Assembly: GCA_965218625.1 (NCBI GenBank)
Contig: CBDCLG010000007.1
Coordinates: forward strand, 1-50,447
Direction: 5' to 3'
Source of the DNA: Bin5 sp965218625
Lineage (GTDB): Bacteria > Chloroflexota > Anaerolineae > Caldilineales > Caldilineaceae
DNA: 50,447 nt
How positions within the stretch are numbered: the first letter of the stretch is position 1; each line of letters starts with the position of its first letter. Below the pieces are notes generated by a model that saw nothing but the letters and a program-made list of their open reading frames with translations, was not told the DNA's origin and did no database searches. This document shows positions 30,766 to 40,794 of this stretch, in pieces. The translations under genes were made by a program, and so were the position numbers.

Positions 30766-31890
30766 GTGACACACGACTCAAATGCGGTGCAAAGATCAAC
30801 AGGCCGGAGCGAGATCTGGCGCATCCTTCGTGGAGGCGGCCCTCGCGAACGTATTGCACTCATCTGGCTGACGGCCCTGCTTTTCCTGCAAACCGGCATC
30901 CTTCTATGGGTATACTGGCCGCGTGCAGACGCTGCATCGGAGCCTGTACCCATTTTCGGCGACATGAGCGTCGACCAGGTCACCGGCTTCTCGATCGCCG
31001 ACGAAGCAGGGGAGCAGATTCAATTGGCGAAAAACGAAGACAAGTGGTGGGTTCTATTGTCTCCGGGCGGGGAGGAAGAGCCGACAGGTCCTTCACAATG
31101 CAGCGAAGAACTGTCTTCTTCGTGCTATCCAGCTGTCAACCACAGGGTTGAGACATTTCTGAACGCGCTCGCAGACCTGAATACCTCGCGTCTCGTTGCC
31201 AGGAGTGAGTCCAGCCGCCCGCGTCTGCGCGTAGCCGAAGAAAGTTTTGTACGCAGAGTAGAGGTCAGGCTCGCCGATGGCGGGCGCAGCACCCTCTACC
31301 TGGGCACCTCTCCGCACTACGGCGCAACGCACGTCAGAGCGGCCCAGCAAACAGCGGTATACCTCGTCGACAGCCTTAGCGGGGCCGATACGGACACAGC
31401 CATCTACAACTGGATCGACACACTCTACTTCCAGGCGGTGCAGGCGGATATTCGAGCTTTGAAAGTTGCCAATGCCAGCGGCACACTCGCCTTTACCCAG
31501 AACGAGTCCGGCCAGTGGCAGATGGAAGGTCTGAAAGAAGACGAGGCGTTCAACGTTGGCCAGCTCTTCGCCATGCTCCCGTCTGTGACAAACTTGCACA
31601 TGGTCGAGCCATTGGGCGTGACGGAACTGCCCACATTCGGCATGGACGAGCCGAGCGCCGTATTGACCCTGGTGACCGACGTTGCTGGAGAGAGCAGCTT
31701 GACGCGCACGCTTACCATAGGCGCCAAGGACGAGGAAGGTCCCGACTACGTGGTGAAGTCTTCCGAATCACCTTTCTACGTGCTAGCTTCAGGCTTCAGC
31801 GTGGGGCGCTTCGTTGAGAGTGCGCGAGAAGAGTTCCTCGCGGCAGACGAGGCCGCACCCGCCCAAGCGGCGGACGGCGAGGGACAGTGA
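30766..31890 (+). CDS. DUF4340 membrane-anchored protein
   Basis: A GTG start at 30766, 15 nt after the permease stop, opens a 374-residue protein with a single N-terminal anchor (ALIWLTALLFLQTGILLWVYW). The extracytoplasmic part repeats a DUF4340-type unit (VTGFSIADEAGEQIQLAKNEDKWWV, then IRALKVANASGTLAFTQNESGQWQM). DUF4340 proteins usually follow GldA and GldFG-like genes, so this is the third partner of the same envelope complex. A Pro/Ala/Glu-rich tail ends it. Function unknown. Confidence 0.88.
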   Translation: MTHDSNAVQRSTGRSEIWRILRGGGPRERIALIWLTALLFLQTGILLWVYWPRADAASEPVPIFGDMSVDQVTGFSIADEAGEQIQLAKNEDKWWVLLSPGGEEEPTGPSQCSEELSSSCYPAVNHRVETFLNALADLNTSRLVARSESSRPRLRVAEESFVRRVEVRLADGGRSTLYLGTSPHYGATHVRAAQQTAVYLVDSLSGADTDTAIYNWIDTLYFQAVQADIRALKVANASGTLAFTQNESGQWQMEGLKEDEAFNVGQLFAMLPSVTNLHMVEPLGVTELPTFGMDEPSAVLTLVTDVAGESSLTRTLTIGAKDEEGPDYVVKSSESPFYVLASGFSVGRFVESAREEFLAADEAAPAQAADGEGQ

Positions 31891-31932
31891 ACGAAACAGG
31901 CAATTACGGCCCCCTTCGTTCGTAAAGGAATC

Positions 31933-32352
31933 CTATGCCGATACATCGCCAAGACGCGTTCCTTCCGGCACATCGGTATCGCTCTCAAAATCGAGCCGGT
32001 AGCCGTCCGGGTCGGTCAGCGACGTGACCCACATGCCGTTGCCCACGAAAGGCTCGGTCGCTTCAATGCCGCGCGCAATAACCTCGCGATAAAGCCGCAG
32101 TGCGTCATCGCAAATAAGGCAAATCGTCACGCCCTCGCCTACAATCCCACCCGGCTTCCACGAGTCATGCCCTTCGGTCGGGAACTCCTGAAGCATCAGC
32201 GCCGCGCAGTCCAGGGTAAGCCAGCACCATCGCAGCTTGCCGTCAGGCTCCCACTTTTGCTTGATCTGGCAGCCCAAACCGTCCACATAGTAGCGGATCG
32301 AGTCTTCCATGTTCGATACATTGAAGAACGGTACTGCCTGCCTGACATTCAT
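31933..32352 (-). CDS. VOC-family (glyoxalase/bleomycin-resistance fold) protein
   Basis: This 139-residue protein has the paired beta-alpha-beta-beta-beta modules of the VOC fold: VPFFNVSNMEDSIRYYVDGLGC, then ICLICDDALRLYREVIARGIE and SLTDPDGYRLDFESDTD. The glutamate in LDFE is a usual metal ligand. The reaction cannot be assigned. It is convergent with the DUF4340 gene. It lies 87 nt downstream of the enolase-superfamily gene and may be co-transcribed with it. Confidence 0.85.
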   Translation of the reverse strand: MNVRQAVPFFNVSNMEDSIRYYVDGLGCQIKQKWEPDGKLRWCWLTLDCAALMLQEFPTEGHDSWKPGGIVGEGVTICLICDDALRLYREVIARGIEATEPFVGNGMWVTSLTDPDGYRLDFESDTDVPEGTRLGDVSA

Positions 32353-32439
32353 TGTGGTTCTTGCCTCCTCCCCAGCGCCTGCTTTTCGTCAGGGACTCGC
32401 TCGCCGCGCACCTGCGCGTCAGAGCAGTCCCGCCGGTCG

Positions 32440-33606
32440 CTACCAGTTTGTATACGACCCGTCGCGGCGGCTCAGATGGGGCGCTTCCCAGAAGCGGAAC
32501 TCTTCGGCCAGCGCGCGCTCCTCATTGAACTCGACGCCAAGTCCCGGTCCGTCCGGCGCCAGGTAGCGGTAGCCGTCCAACTCCGGCTGTGTGGGGAACC
32601 AGTCGGTATCGTAGAAGCGGCCCTCCTCGGTCGGAGATACGCGCACCTCAAGCCAGGCAAAGTTGGGCACGGCCGCGGCGAGGTGGACTGTAGCCGCGCT
32701 GCAGATGGGGCCGAGCGGATTGTGCGGCATCAGGTCGATGTAGTGGGCCTCTGCCATCGCCGCGACTTTCATCGCCTCGGTCAGGCCGCCGACATTGCAG
32801 ACGTCAACGCGGGCGAACTGGGTAATGCCGCGTTCGATATAAGGCAAAAACTGCCACTTGCTGGAAAACTCCTCGCCTATGGCAAACGGGACGTCGGTCA
32901 TACTGCGCAGCGCTTCGTACGCAGCCGGGGTCTCGTCGCGGATCGGCTCCTCAAGAAAATCCAGCGTTCCCTTGGGCATGCGCTGGCAGAAAGATGCCGC
33001 TTCGGCCACGCTCAGACGGTGGTGATAGTCGATGCCAAGGACCGGCGTCGGGCCAATGGCAGCGCGTGCCGCGGTCAGCCACTGCGCGGTCACGCTCAAC
33101 GACTCGCGCGGCTCATAGACAGTTTCCGGCTCGTCCTCGGCCCGGCCGCCGGCCATGCCCGTGCGAATCGCGGGCCAGCCAAGATCGGCCAGCAGCTTGA
33201 CGTTCTCCACGAACTCCCGCTCTGAGCCTCCGCCGGTGGTGGCGAAGCAGGGGACCCATTCCCGCTGCTTGCCTCCCAACAATTGGTAGACAGGTACGTT
33301 CAGCGCCTTGCCTGCTATGTCGTGGAGCGCGATGTCGATTGCGGAGATCGCGCCCGTCAGCACGCGACCGCCCTCAAAATACTGGCTGCGATACATCTCC
33401 TGCCAAAGCGCGCCAATGCGCAACGGGTCCCGCCCGATCAGAAACTCGCGGTAATGTCTGACCGCGCCCGCCACGGCCTGCTCGCGCCCGGAAACGCCGG
33501 CCTCGCCCCAGCCATGCAGACCCTCGTCCGTCTCCACTTTCACAATCATCTGATTGCGCTGGCCGACCCAGACCGGATACGTCTTGATATCGGTTATCTT
33601 CATCAT
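32440..33606 (-). CDS. Enolase-superfamily sugar-acid dehydratase (galactonate dehydratase-like)
   Basis: Proteins of this family abstract the proton alpha to a carboxylate, with Mg bound by three acids. The 388 residues contain an N-terminal capping domain (KITDIKTYPVWVGQRNQMIVKVETDEGLHGWGEAG) and a barrel. Metal ligands can be placed at D193 (GIDYHHR), E219 or E220 (FLEEP) and E245 (IGEE), with H295 in MPHNPLGP as a catalytic base. The pattern resembles D-galactonate and related dehydratases. The substrate is unknown. It is followed by a VOC protein and preceded by an aldo-keto reductase, which suggests sugar or uronate use. Confidence 0.9.
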   Translation of the reverse strand: MMKITDIKTYPVWVGQRNQMIVKVETDEGLHGWGEAGVSGREQAVAGAVRHYREFLIGRDPLRIGALWQEMYRSQYFEGGRVLTGAISAIDIALHDIAGKALNVPVYQLLGGKQREWVPCFATTGGGSEREFVENVKLLADLGWPAIRTGMAGGRAEDEPETVYEPRESLSVTAQWLTAARAAIGPTPVLGIDYHHRLSVAEAASFCQRMPKGTLDFLEEPIRDETPAAYEALRSMTDVPFAIGEEFSSKWQFLPYIERGITQFARVDVCNVGGLTEAMKVAAMAEAHYIDLMPHNPLGPICSAATVHLAAAVPNFAWLEVRVSPTEEGRFYDTDWFPTQPELDGYRYLAPDGPGLGVEFNEERALAEEFRFWEAPHLSRRDGSYTNW

Positions 33607-33700
33607 GTGTTCCTAAGTCGGCTCTCTCAAGCCTCAATTGAAAAAAAGTCCAGAATTCTTGACAACCCTCAGAGTCGGGGAATCTCAATGAACGCCTACT

Positions 33701-34633
33701 TCAGTCGCCAGTTGCCTCCCTCAACTCTGCGACCTCTTCGCTCGACAAATGTCGATTCCCGGCGGCAGCATTGATGCGCGCCTGCGCGGCTGACTTAGCG
33801 CCGGGGATCGAGACCGAGACGGCTTCATGGCTGAACGTGTAGCGAATTGCCGCCTGGACCATTTCTTCGCCCGGCGAAACGAGCTCGGACAGCCGGCGCA
33901 CGCGCGCTGCGCGCGACTTGAATTGGTCCTGCTGTGCGCCGCCCGGGTTCCAACTGGCGCGGACCGAGTCTGTAAAGACGGCATCATCTCCGTAGCGGCC
34001 CGAAAGCAGTCCTTTCGCCAGCGGGCCCCGTACCATCACGGCGATGTCGTGCTCCTGACAGTAGGGCAGGAACTCACTCTCGGCTACCCTGTTCAGCAGT
34101 GAGTAGTCCACCTGCACGACGCTGCATGTCCCCTCACGGTTGAATCTCTTGAGCACTTCCAGGTCGTTGGTCGAGATTCCATAGGCGCGCAAGCAGCCCT
34201 CATCCTTCAGCGCCTCAAACCCATCGAGATAGACGGTTGGGTCGGCCAGATCACCCTTATGGCACAGGATGACGTCAACCCAGTCGGTTCGCAGACGGCC
34301 GAGTATGGCATGGCCGGAGATGCGAATCGAGTCCACGCCGGTCTTGGGAATCTCGCTGCCGCTGCGCAGGCCCCAGTTGCCGATCTTGCTGACCAGTATG
34401 ACCTTGTGTCGGATGCCGCTGAGCGCCTGGCCCACACGCGACTCGGACAGCCCGTTGGGGATGCCGTAGGACTCGGCCACATCGAACAGGGTCATGCCGG
34501 CTTCGAAAGCCGCTCGAACCGTGTTCCAGGCTGTCGCGTCGTCAACCTCGCCCCACTGGTTCCCGATGTTCCAGGCGCCCAACCCCACCGCCGACACTTG
34601 CCAACCGAGTCTGCCGAACCGTTTCGTAAGCAC
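33701..34633 (-). CDS. Aldo-keto reductase
   Basis: This NAD(P)H-dependent oxidoreductase of 310 residues has the AKR tetrad D51, Y56, K83 and H125 (FDVAESYG, LVSKIG, ILCHKGD). The cofactor segment near the C-terminus reads VSIPGAKSAAQARINA. The start is a GTG at 34633 with GGAG upstream. It lies about 95 nt upstream of the dehydratase gene and may form one transcript with it and the VOC gene. Confidence 0.92.
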   Translation of the reverse strand: MLTKRFGRLGWQVSAVGLGAWNIGNQWGEVDDATAWNTVRAAFEAGMTLFDVAESYGIPNGLSESRVGQALSGIRHKVILVSKIGNWGLRSGSEIPKTGVDSIRISGHAILGRLRTDWVDVILCHKGDLADPTVYLDGFEALKDEGCLRAYGISTNDLEVLKRFNREGTCSVVQVDYSLLNRVAESEFLPYCQEHDIAVMVRGPLAKGLLSGRYGDDAVFTDSVRASWNPGGAQQDQFKSRAARVRRLSELVSPGEEMVQAAIRYTFSHEAVSVSIPGAKSAAQARINAAAGNRHLSSEEVAELREATGD

Positions 34634-35742
34634 AGGTAGCGCTCCAATCGTATGAATCTAATCCTTTAGTGGGAATCCCCGCACATACATGAAGTTGTGC
34701 AAAGATTGTCTTCCATCGCACCTGTTTTCGCAAGATTCGTTAGGTGAAGTGATGAGAGTCTTCAGCAATTGAGGAGACCCGGTTCGCCAAACGAAACTGT
34801 TTTCCTAGTGGAATCCAAAGTTATGCCCAACGGCGCAGAGGGCAATCGCCCATGATTCCAGGCTCCTGCTTCTCTGAGAATTCGCGGTTCGAAGATGGAC
34901 CAGCATGTAATATCAAGACGAACTAGGAAAAATAGATTATTAACGAGCAATCGCGTGCAAAAGCCAACTGCACGAGCTACACCAGGATCATGACCAGCCA
35001 CACATCACCCAAACCCAGGCGCTGCCATCCCTGCCTCGCACCTTGAAGATCCCCCAAAACGACCGGCTCACGACGAAAAATGACGAAAAAGGGCGAAACA
35101 CCGTGCAAAAGCGCCCCGACCATGCTACGCTGTCACCATTGTGCAAAACGGCCCAACCGAACCGGCACCATTCTCACAAAAATCAAGAACCCAAAATACC
35201 TGCTAAACTGTAAGTATCATGCAATTTCAACCGCCGAATTATGCCCGAAATTCGCCCGAAAACCTGCCACTTCCGGCGTCTTACGTCCCCCGCCGGAAAA
35301 AATTTAGGGCGATATTGGGGGACATTGGGGGAGCCTATGTCCCCCTCTAACGCCAAAACGAGAGGAGTTCGGTCCCATAAGGCAAAGGCGCCGAACAGCC
35401 GCCGCGTCAGTATCACAAACATGCAAATTATGGGAACATCCGCGGCACGAACCAGGATCGATCTGAGTGGTTGAGAAAATCGAAACTTTCGGTTTCATAG
35501 GGAGACAATAGCAAGTCCATTTTGAAACGCCGACTTCTCGGGAAAGGGGCACATAGGCTTCACGGCCGGTTCGGCCGCACGCTTGTCGGGAAGAAATTCT
35601 AGGTTCCAATAGGTACACTCCCTCATAGGGTTTTTGCGGTGTAACCAACCCGCCATTCCCTGGTTTGCCCAGGTGAAAGACGGGCCGACAAGCTCCGTCC
35701 TCCTGTAGGCTTGAATCCGTCACTCTTGACTTGGAGTAATGC
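34634..35742. other. 1.1-kb stretch without a recognisable gene
   Basis: The region looks less GC-rich than its surroundings and is AC-rich on the plus strand around 35040-35280. The word gtgcaaa recurs near 34694, 34954, 35102 and 35141, twice within an identical 11-mer (cgtgcaaaagc). A perfect 9-bp inverted repeat lies at 35317-35345. Short frames exist on both strands, but none shows a domain or a good ribosome-binding site. It may be a decayed element or an island boundary; neither ends nor a tRNA were found. Confidence 0.6.
35317..35345. repeat. 9-bp perfect inverted repeat
   Basis: GGGGGACAT (35317-35325) and ATGTCCCCC (35337-35345) flank an 11-nt loop. No T run follows, so an intrinsic terminator is unlikely. 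Confidence 0.7.
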
Positions 35743-37089
35743 ATGACAACCCGGCCCAACATTCTCGTCATCCTGACCGATCAGCAGACGCAGCAGGCGA
35801 TCGGCGTTCACGGCAACCCTCATCTGCACACGCCGCACATGGACACTCTCGTCCACGGCGGAGTGAGTTTTGAGAACTCCTACTGTACCTTTCCGGTATG
35901 CAGCCCCGCGCGCAGCAGCCTCCTGACCAGCCGCATGCCGCACGAGACCGGCGTCGAGGTCACCGACCCCCCAATACGGCCGGGAATTCCGACGATGGGC
36001 GCACACTTTCGCAAAGCCGGCTACCGGACCTACTATGCCGGCAAGCTGCACCTCGGCCCAAAATACCGCAAGGGAATTGAAGAGACGAGCGAAGGGCCCG
36101 GCTTTGAGTATCTCGGCGACGAGCACCCTGAAGGCGTACCTCAGCAGCTGGGTACCGACACCGACCCGATTTGGACGGACGACGCGGTGGCGTTTCTGCG
36201 TCATCAGAAGCCTTCAGACCGCGAAACGGACCAGCCGTTTCTGCTGGTCGCCTCGCTTCACAATCCGCATGATATCTGTTACTGGTGCATGGACCGAAGG
36301 GAGTTTCTTGAGATTCGCGCCGGGCAGCGAGCTGCCGCCCCTTCCGGCGAACTTTGAGCCGCTGTCGGACGAGCCGGAGTTTGTCGGTCTGTGCCGCCGG
36401 CGCGCCGTCTACGCGCCTGAGATTGCTTTCACGCCCACGTTGGGACGAAACCGAATGGCGCAACTACCTCTACGCCTACTACCGGCTGACCGAGCGGGTC
36501 GACCTACAGATTGGCAGGCTGCTGGATGCCTTGGAGGAAAGCGGGCTAAGAAAAGATACGCTGATACGTACTGACCAGCGACCACGGGGAGGGCGTGGCC
36601 GCGCACAAGTGGGTCACGAAGCTGATGCTGTGGGAGGAGGTGGTCAAGGTGCCGTTCGTGGTACGTTTCCCCGGCGCCGTGCCGGAGGGCCGAGTTGACC
36701 GCGAGCATCTCGTCTCCGGCCTGGACCTGCTGCCGACTCTGTGCGACTACGCCGGCACTTCGTCTCCCGAGGGTGCACGCGGGCACAGCCTGCGCCCGCT
36801 AATCGAAGACCCCACCTTGCCCGGCCGTTCCTCCATCGTGTCAGAGCTGCAGGCCTTCAGGGACGACGTGACGAAAAAAGGTCGAATGATCCGCACGGCC
36901 CGATTCAAGTACATCATTTTCTCCCACGGCGCGCGCCCTGAACTCCTCTTCGACCTCGACGCCGATCCCGGCGAAACGGATAACCTGGCCTATCAGCCCG
37001 CCTATCAGGAAAACGTAGCCGAACATCGCGCGCTCCTGCGGCAGGAGATGGAGCAAACTGCTGACCCGTTCAAGTTTCCTGTTTGGTAA
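35743..37089 (+). CDS. Sulfatase (formylglycine type), three frameshifts
   Basis: A sulfate-ester hydrolase with metal motif ILTDQQTQQAIG and the active-site motif CSPARSSLLTSR, in which C53 is the residue to be oxidised to formylglycine. The ATG at 35743 has GGAG upstream. The frame moves by one net base three times: near 36319, near 36437 and near 36570. Reading through gives the expected order PGSELPPLPANFEPL, RWDETEWRNYLYAYYRL, VLTSDHGEGVAAHKW and the tail ELLFDLDADPGETDNLA. The three shifts are in the same direction and restore the original frame. It could be error or decay. No signal peptide was seen, so a cytoplasmic enzyme or another export route is likely. It shares only the family with the sulfatase at 7539-8894. 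Confidence 0.85.
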
Positions 37090-37142
37090 AGGATTGGGTC
37101 TTGAGTGTGTTGAACGAGGCTGACCTTTTGAGCCGCCAAGGC

Positions 37143-37792
37143 TCATTCCAGCGTAGGAAACCAATCTCTCAGTATCCTATGGAGTTCTCGGAAAGCACCA
37201 TCTTCGCATTGGGCCAACGAAACCCTCCGCGCAATCTGCAGATAAAGGGAAGAACTGCGAGGTTTTCTTGCCAGCCAAAGGGCTTCCTCAAATGCCTCTT
37301 TGGGACGATCGGGCTTCCTCTGACCCTCCTTTAGCCATTCTTCTTCATGCAGCCATTGTCTGAGGCTGGGCTGCCGGTCCCGCCAACCCGATTACGTCTT
37401 CTACGTGAGGAGAATCGGCCCAGCCCCAGGCTCTCTATTTCTGAAACCAGCACGAATTGCTTTGGCCAGTTTACCCCAAGGTCCCGACCGCGCAAACTCG
37501 GTGTTGATTTCCTCCTTCAGATTGATGTGGGGGATCCAAGACTTTCTCTTCCACTTCCCTCATAAGTCGAAGATACCAGCAGGCCATAACGAAACTGATT
37601 CGAGAAACTCTGGCCTGCGCTCAGGAATTCAACTCCCGCGCCTCGCACAGGCTGGGTCGCGCTCCGGATGCACGATAAAGACGTCCGCGTCAACTGCCCT
37701 GAATCCGCAACGAGTCGCGGTCCTTTCCAAGCAGGCCTCTCAAGCGCCTGTTCGATGTTCTTATCCGATGCGAGAATCACAAGGTCCTTCAC
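37143..37792 (-). pseudogene. Broken partner protein of the ATPase (MAD4-like?)
   Basis: A GTG at 37792 overlaps the TGA of the ATPase gene, and the first frame reads KDLVILASDKNIEQAL. Further pieces lie in other frames: AVDADVFIVHPERDPACARRG, NQFRYGLLV, WADSPHVEDVIGW, and an intact end WLHEEEWLKEGQRKPDRPKEA to RDWFPTLE. About four or more single-base shifts separate them. The pieces resemble small proteins encoded beside AAA ATPases in defence loci, including, from memory, the protein called MAD4 in methylation-associated defence systems. That name is tentative. It could be a TOPRIM-like or nuclease-like partner; no catalytic motif is certain. Confidence 0.5.
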
Positions 37793-39068
37793 CCCAGGAC
37801 TCCCGAAGCAAGTAGAGTGCCCTAGATTCGCTTCACCTTGCCAGTCGCGCAGCATAGGGTGTTCTGAGCCTTGGACAATGTCAGTTCGAGCCAGAACTGT
37901 CATCCTTGGCGAAGCACAGAGACATCCTCAACGTCGGCTGCGTTAAGCACAACTGTGCGAATGAGTCGCCAGTAAAATCTGCGCTTCATACATTGAGGAC
38001 AGTGACTGAAACGCCGTGAAGCAATCTGCACCCGGATGTATGCCGTTTTCTGGTTCCTCGATCAGGTAGATACCCTTTAGATCGGCGAGATAGGCAGGCA
38101 GCGTGAGAGCGGTTAGCCTGAGCGTCCCGTCAGAGACCAGCCACGAAGGCACTCTAAGGCCCCCGGCATACTCGTACACCATGTAGCGATGCCTGTCTTC
38201 CGGGCGCTCGATAGTTGTGATATCCTGTCAGGTCGGCGAGGGCAGTCCGCATGTGAGCGACCCAATCCTGTCGTACCCTATCAGGATTCTTGCTGTTCGC
38301 AAGCGCTCAACCACCCAAGGGAGATTGGAACCGTCTGACAAGAACCCTGTTACTCTCGTTGGAGGACTAGGCCGTCTGATGATCAAGGCTGTTCAGATAT
38401 GAATCGTTGGACGCCATTGTCTCAAGTAATCTCTGAACCATGAGGCGACAGGGAGTGCCCTTTCGTCTGCAGGAAGATTTCCAAGGGCTGACCTCCGAGT
38501 ACCCAGTCTGAATGATGGAGCCCAGCCTTTCCCGGCTTGTCGTATGCCTCGCTATAGAAATTGTCGTTTCCATCAGGCACCTTGTTTATTACTACCTTTC
38601 TTCCTCGCTTGCCTCTTGGTGTAACAAGCGTTTCAGGAGCCAGAAAACTTATCGGAAACAGCTGGCGCACCTCGGCAACTGACTCTCCGGCTTCCTTCAA
38701 CAGGAATTTTTCTGCTTTGAACTCGAACTGACGCTCTGTCTCGTCATATCCGATAGACACCTCGTATCGTGCCGTGTCAAGCTCCGGCCTGGCGGTTTGC
38801 AGACGCAGTTCCTCGGGTATGCGCGCTTCGATTGCCAGTTCGAGTCTGTTTCGCCTTGCCGACGAAAGAGGAGTTCTTGTGGATTGCTAGTCCTCTTCTC
38901 CAAGGCGGCGTTCAATCCGTCTGATACTATGTCCTGCAAGAACGCCACAACATCCAAGAATGTCGTCTTGCCCGAGGCGTTTGGCCCTACAAGGACGTGA
39001 AAGGGTTTGAGCGGTCTCGATATGTATTGCAAACAACGGTAGTTGAGAGCTTCAATCAACGTGATCAT
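37789..39068 (-). pseudogene. Broken AAA-family (OLD/ABC-like) ATPase
   Basis: The intact gene would encode about 425 residues. The N-terminus MITLIEALNYRCLQYI and Walker A GPNASGKT (28-35) are in one frame. The middle (YEVSIGYDETERQFEFKAE and FLAPETLVTPRGKRG) is in a second. Further pieces (LPVASWFRDYLRQW, FLSDGSNLPWVVERLRTA) follow after shifts, and the Walker B-like YLIEEPENGIHP is in another. About six shifts or stops occur in 1.3 kb, which is denser than elsewhere in the window. The ATG at 39068 overlaps the TGA of the methyltransferase gene. Such ATPases with a small partner often belong to anti-phage systems, but a housekeeping role is not excluded. Confidence 0.75.
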
Positions 39069-39874
39069 CTGACACCTCCGCTCCGGTATCGCGTCCAGAA
39101 GGCCAGATAGGGAGGGCTGACCGCTTTGTAGTGCTCCCAGGTGCCGGGCTCCGGGTCCTGCTCGTATGTCCGGTGCTCCTCAAAGGCCAGGATCTCGAAC
39201 TCGTTGCCAATCAAGCTGTTGATAAAGGTGCGCATCGTGTGGCGAAACTCGCGCGGCCCGGGCACCTCCCTGGTCGTACCGTCTTCGAGTCTTACGCTCC
39301 AGTTGGCCGTGCCGTAGACGGCTGCGGCGTCGATTTCGCCGTCGGCGTAGATTGAATTCGAAGAATAGCCCCTCTTGGGATCATAGTCATCCGGGTCAAA
39401 AGTCTGTGTATAGGGATTGTGCCACTGTACGTGGTAAAGCCCGCCCCGTTTCAGTATACGGGCGGCTTCGGCAAAGACCGGCTGCGCATCCGGCACGAAG
39501 TTGATCGAATAGGGCTGGTAGACGATGTCAAATGCGTCCTGCGAGAAGCGGGAGAGGTCCCGCATGTCGCCCTGGTGTAGCTCGGTCGCGAGGCCATAGT
39601 GTTTTGCCGCCCGCCGGTCCTGCGCCAGCTGCTCGTCGGAGAGGTCCAGCACGGTTACCCGGGCGCCGAGCAGTCCGAAAGCAACCGACTGCTGGCCTCC
39701 GCCGCCGGCCAGTAACAGAACGTGCTTGCCGCTGACGTCGCCGAGCAGGCCGGATTCATCCACCATCTCCCGCGCCGTTTCCTCGTCCAAATTGAGCTTA
39801 GGCCGGGAATAGAGGACGCCGGCGCGCACGAGGCCGTTCCAGCGCTCACGATTGAAAGTCGAAAGATCGTCCAT
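39065..39874 (-). CDS. Class I SAM-dependent methyltransferase
   Basis: This protein of about 270 residues has the SAM-binding motif HVLLLAGGGGQQSVAFGLLGA with VTVLDLSDEQL as the acidic strand end, motif II FDIVYQPYSINFV and ARILKRGGLYHVQW. It looks like a small-molecule rather than a DNA methyltransferase: no NPPY or DPPY motif is present. The start at 39874 (MDDLSTFNRERW) has GGAGAAG upstream; an earlier start at 39964 is less likely. Its stop overlaps the ATPase start (ATGA), so the genes are translationally coupled. Confidence 0.88.
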   Translation of the reverse strand: MDDLSTFNRERWNGLVRAGVLYSRPKLNLDEETAREMVDESGLLGDVSGKHVLLLAGGGGQQSVAFGLLGARVTVLDLSDEQLAQDRRAAKHYGLATELHQGDMRDLSRFSQDAFDIVYQPYSINFVPDAQPVFAEAARILKRGGLYHVQWHNPYTQTFDPDDYDPKRGYSSNSIYADGEIDAAAVYGTANWSVRLEDGTTREVPGPREFRHTMRTFINSLIGNEFEILAFEEHRTYEQDPEPGTWEHYKAVSPPYLAFWTRYRSGGVR

Positions 39875-39915
39875 TCTTCTCCATTTACACCTTAAAGAGG
39901 GTCCAACGGGGCGTT

Positions 39916-40794
39916 TTACAACTGGACCGTTCGGCCCACCCAGGCCCCGCGTCGCCGAACCCATAACCCTGAACGCGCCCGCTCCCTAAGCAGCCGCCTC
40001 TGATCTTCTGCAGCCGGATGCCCCAGGAGTGTCTGCCAGCAGGCGAGTCGGATGCGCCGCTCTTTGTAATGATCGCTTTGAGAGACGCCCAGGGGATTGC
40101 CAAAGGTGAGAGTGTTGACAACATCCTGCGCCTCGCCGCGGGCATTCCAATCACGCGGTCTGTTGAGCTCGGCCGGATCGTGGTCCCAAGTCGGAGCCGA
40201 GTTGTCGGCGGTCCGATTGAAGAGGAACTTGATCATGTGTCGCTTGATGGGCGAGCGATTGCTGGCAGTCCCGTGCCACAAGTCATAGTGCGTGAAGGCG
40301 ACCGTCCCGGCGGCCACAGTTAGCGGGACCTGTCCACGAATGTTGCTGTAGGTGGACATCCTGTCGGTCGGGGCGTTGCGAAACTGCGTACCCGGAACGA
40401 TAACGGTCGGTCCCATCTCAGCGCTGATCGTGTGCGGGTAGTATAGACCCAGAAGCCGGTCGATTGTGATGCTGCGGTTGTTCGTACTATCCTGGTGCCA
40501 CTGCATGTGTCCCGAACCCGGTAGTTTGCAGTGCCAGTGGCGGTGGCTGTTGACGGTATAACCCTCGCCCAGGAGGCTTACGAGGGCGCCGCGCACGGAA
40601 GGATGTTCGAGCACCTGCCACAGCTCGGGGACCGTCTCAGCGATGGCGTCACCCGGGTTGGTGCCTAGATCATCCAGTCGCGCGGCAATATCGTCATTCA
40701 GTCCGGGGGATAGATCCGGTTCAACCAGGTGATAGCCGTTGACCAGAAAGCGGGCCACCTCTACGTCGCTGAGCAGATGCTCTTTGCTGATCAC
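39916..40794 (-). CDS. Phytanoyl-CoA dioxygenase (PhyH) family protein
   Basis: This 292-residue Fe(II)/2-oxoglutarate dioxygenase has the facial triad H100 and D102 (in MQWHQDS) and H174 (DLWHG), with a nearby Arg for 2-oxoglutarate. ARFLVNGYHLVE is the typical PhyH N-terminus. The start is a GTG at 40794 whose second and third bases lie in the TGA of the small gene upstream (GTGA). The substrate cannot be told; PhyH proteins act on many natural products. The methyltransferase starts about 40 nt downstream, so they probably act on the same compound or at least share a transcript. Confidence 0.9.
   Translation of the reverse strand: MISKEHLLSDVEVARFLVNGYHLVEPDLSPGLNDDIAARLDDLGTNPGDAIAETVPELWQVLEHPSVRGALVSLLGEGYTVNSHRHWHCKLPGSGHMQWHQDSTNNRSITIDRLLGLYYPHTISAEMGPTVIVPGTQFRNAPTDRMSTYSNIRGQVPLTVAAGTVAFTHYDLWHGTASNRSPIKRHMIKFLFNRTADNSAPTWDHDPAELNRPRDWNARGEAQDVVNTLTFGNPLGVSQSDHYKERRIRLACWQTLLGHPAAEDQRRLLRERARSGLWVRRRGAWVGRTVQL

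Noticed and set aside
31888..31922. Inverted repeat gaacgaa/ttcgttc between convergent genes
   Set aside because: The arms are only 7 bp with a long loop and there is no T run, so I do not call a terminator.
35080..35474. Short frames in the AC-rich gap
   Set aside because: No domain, no clear ribosome-binding site and biased composition; kept only as a gene-free region.
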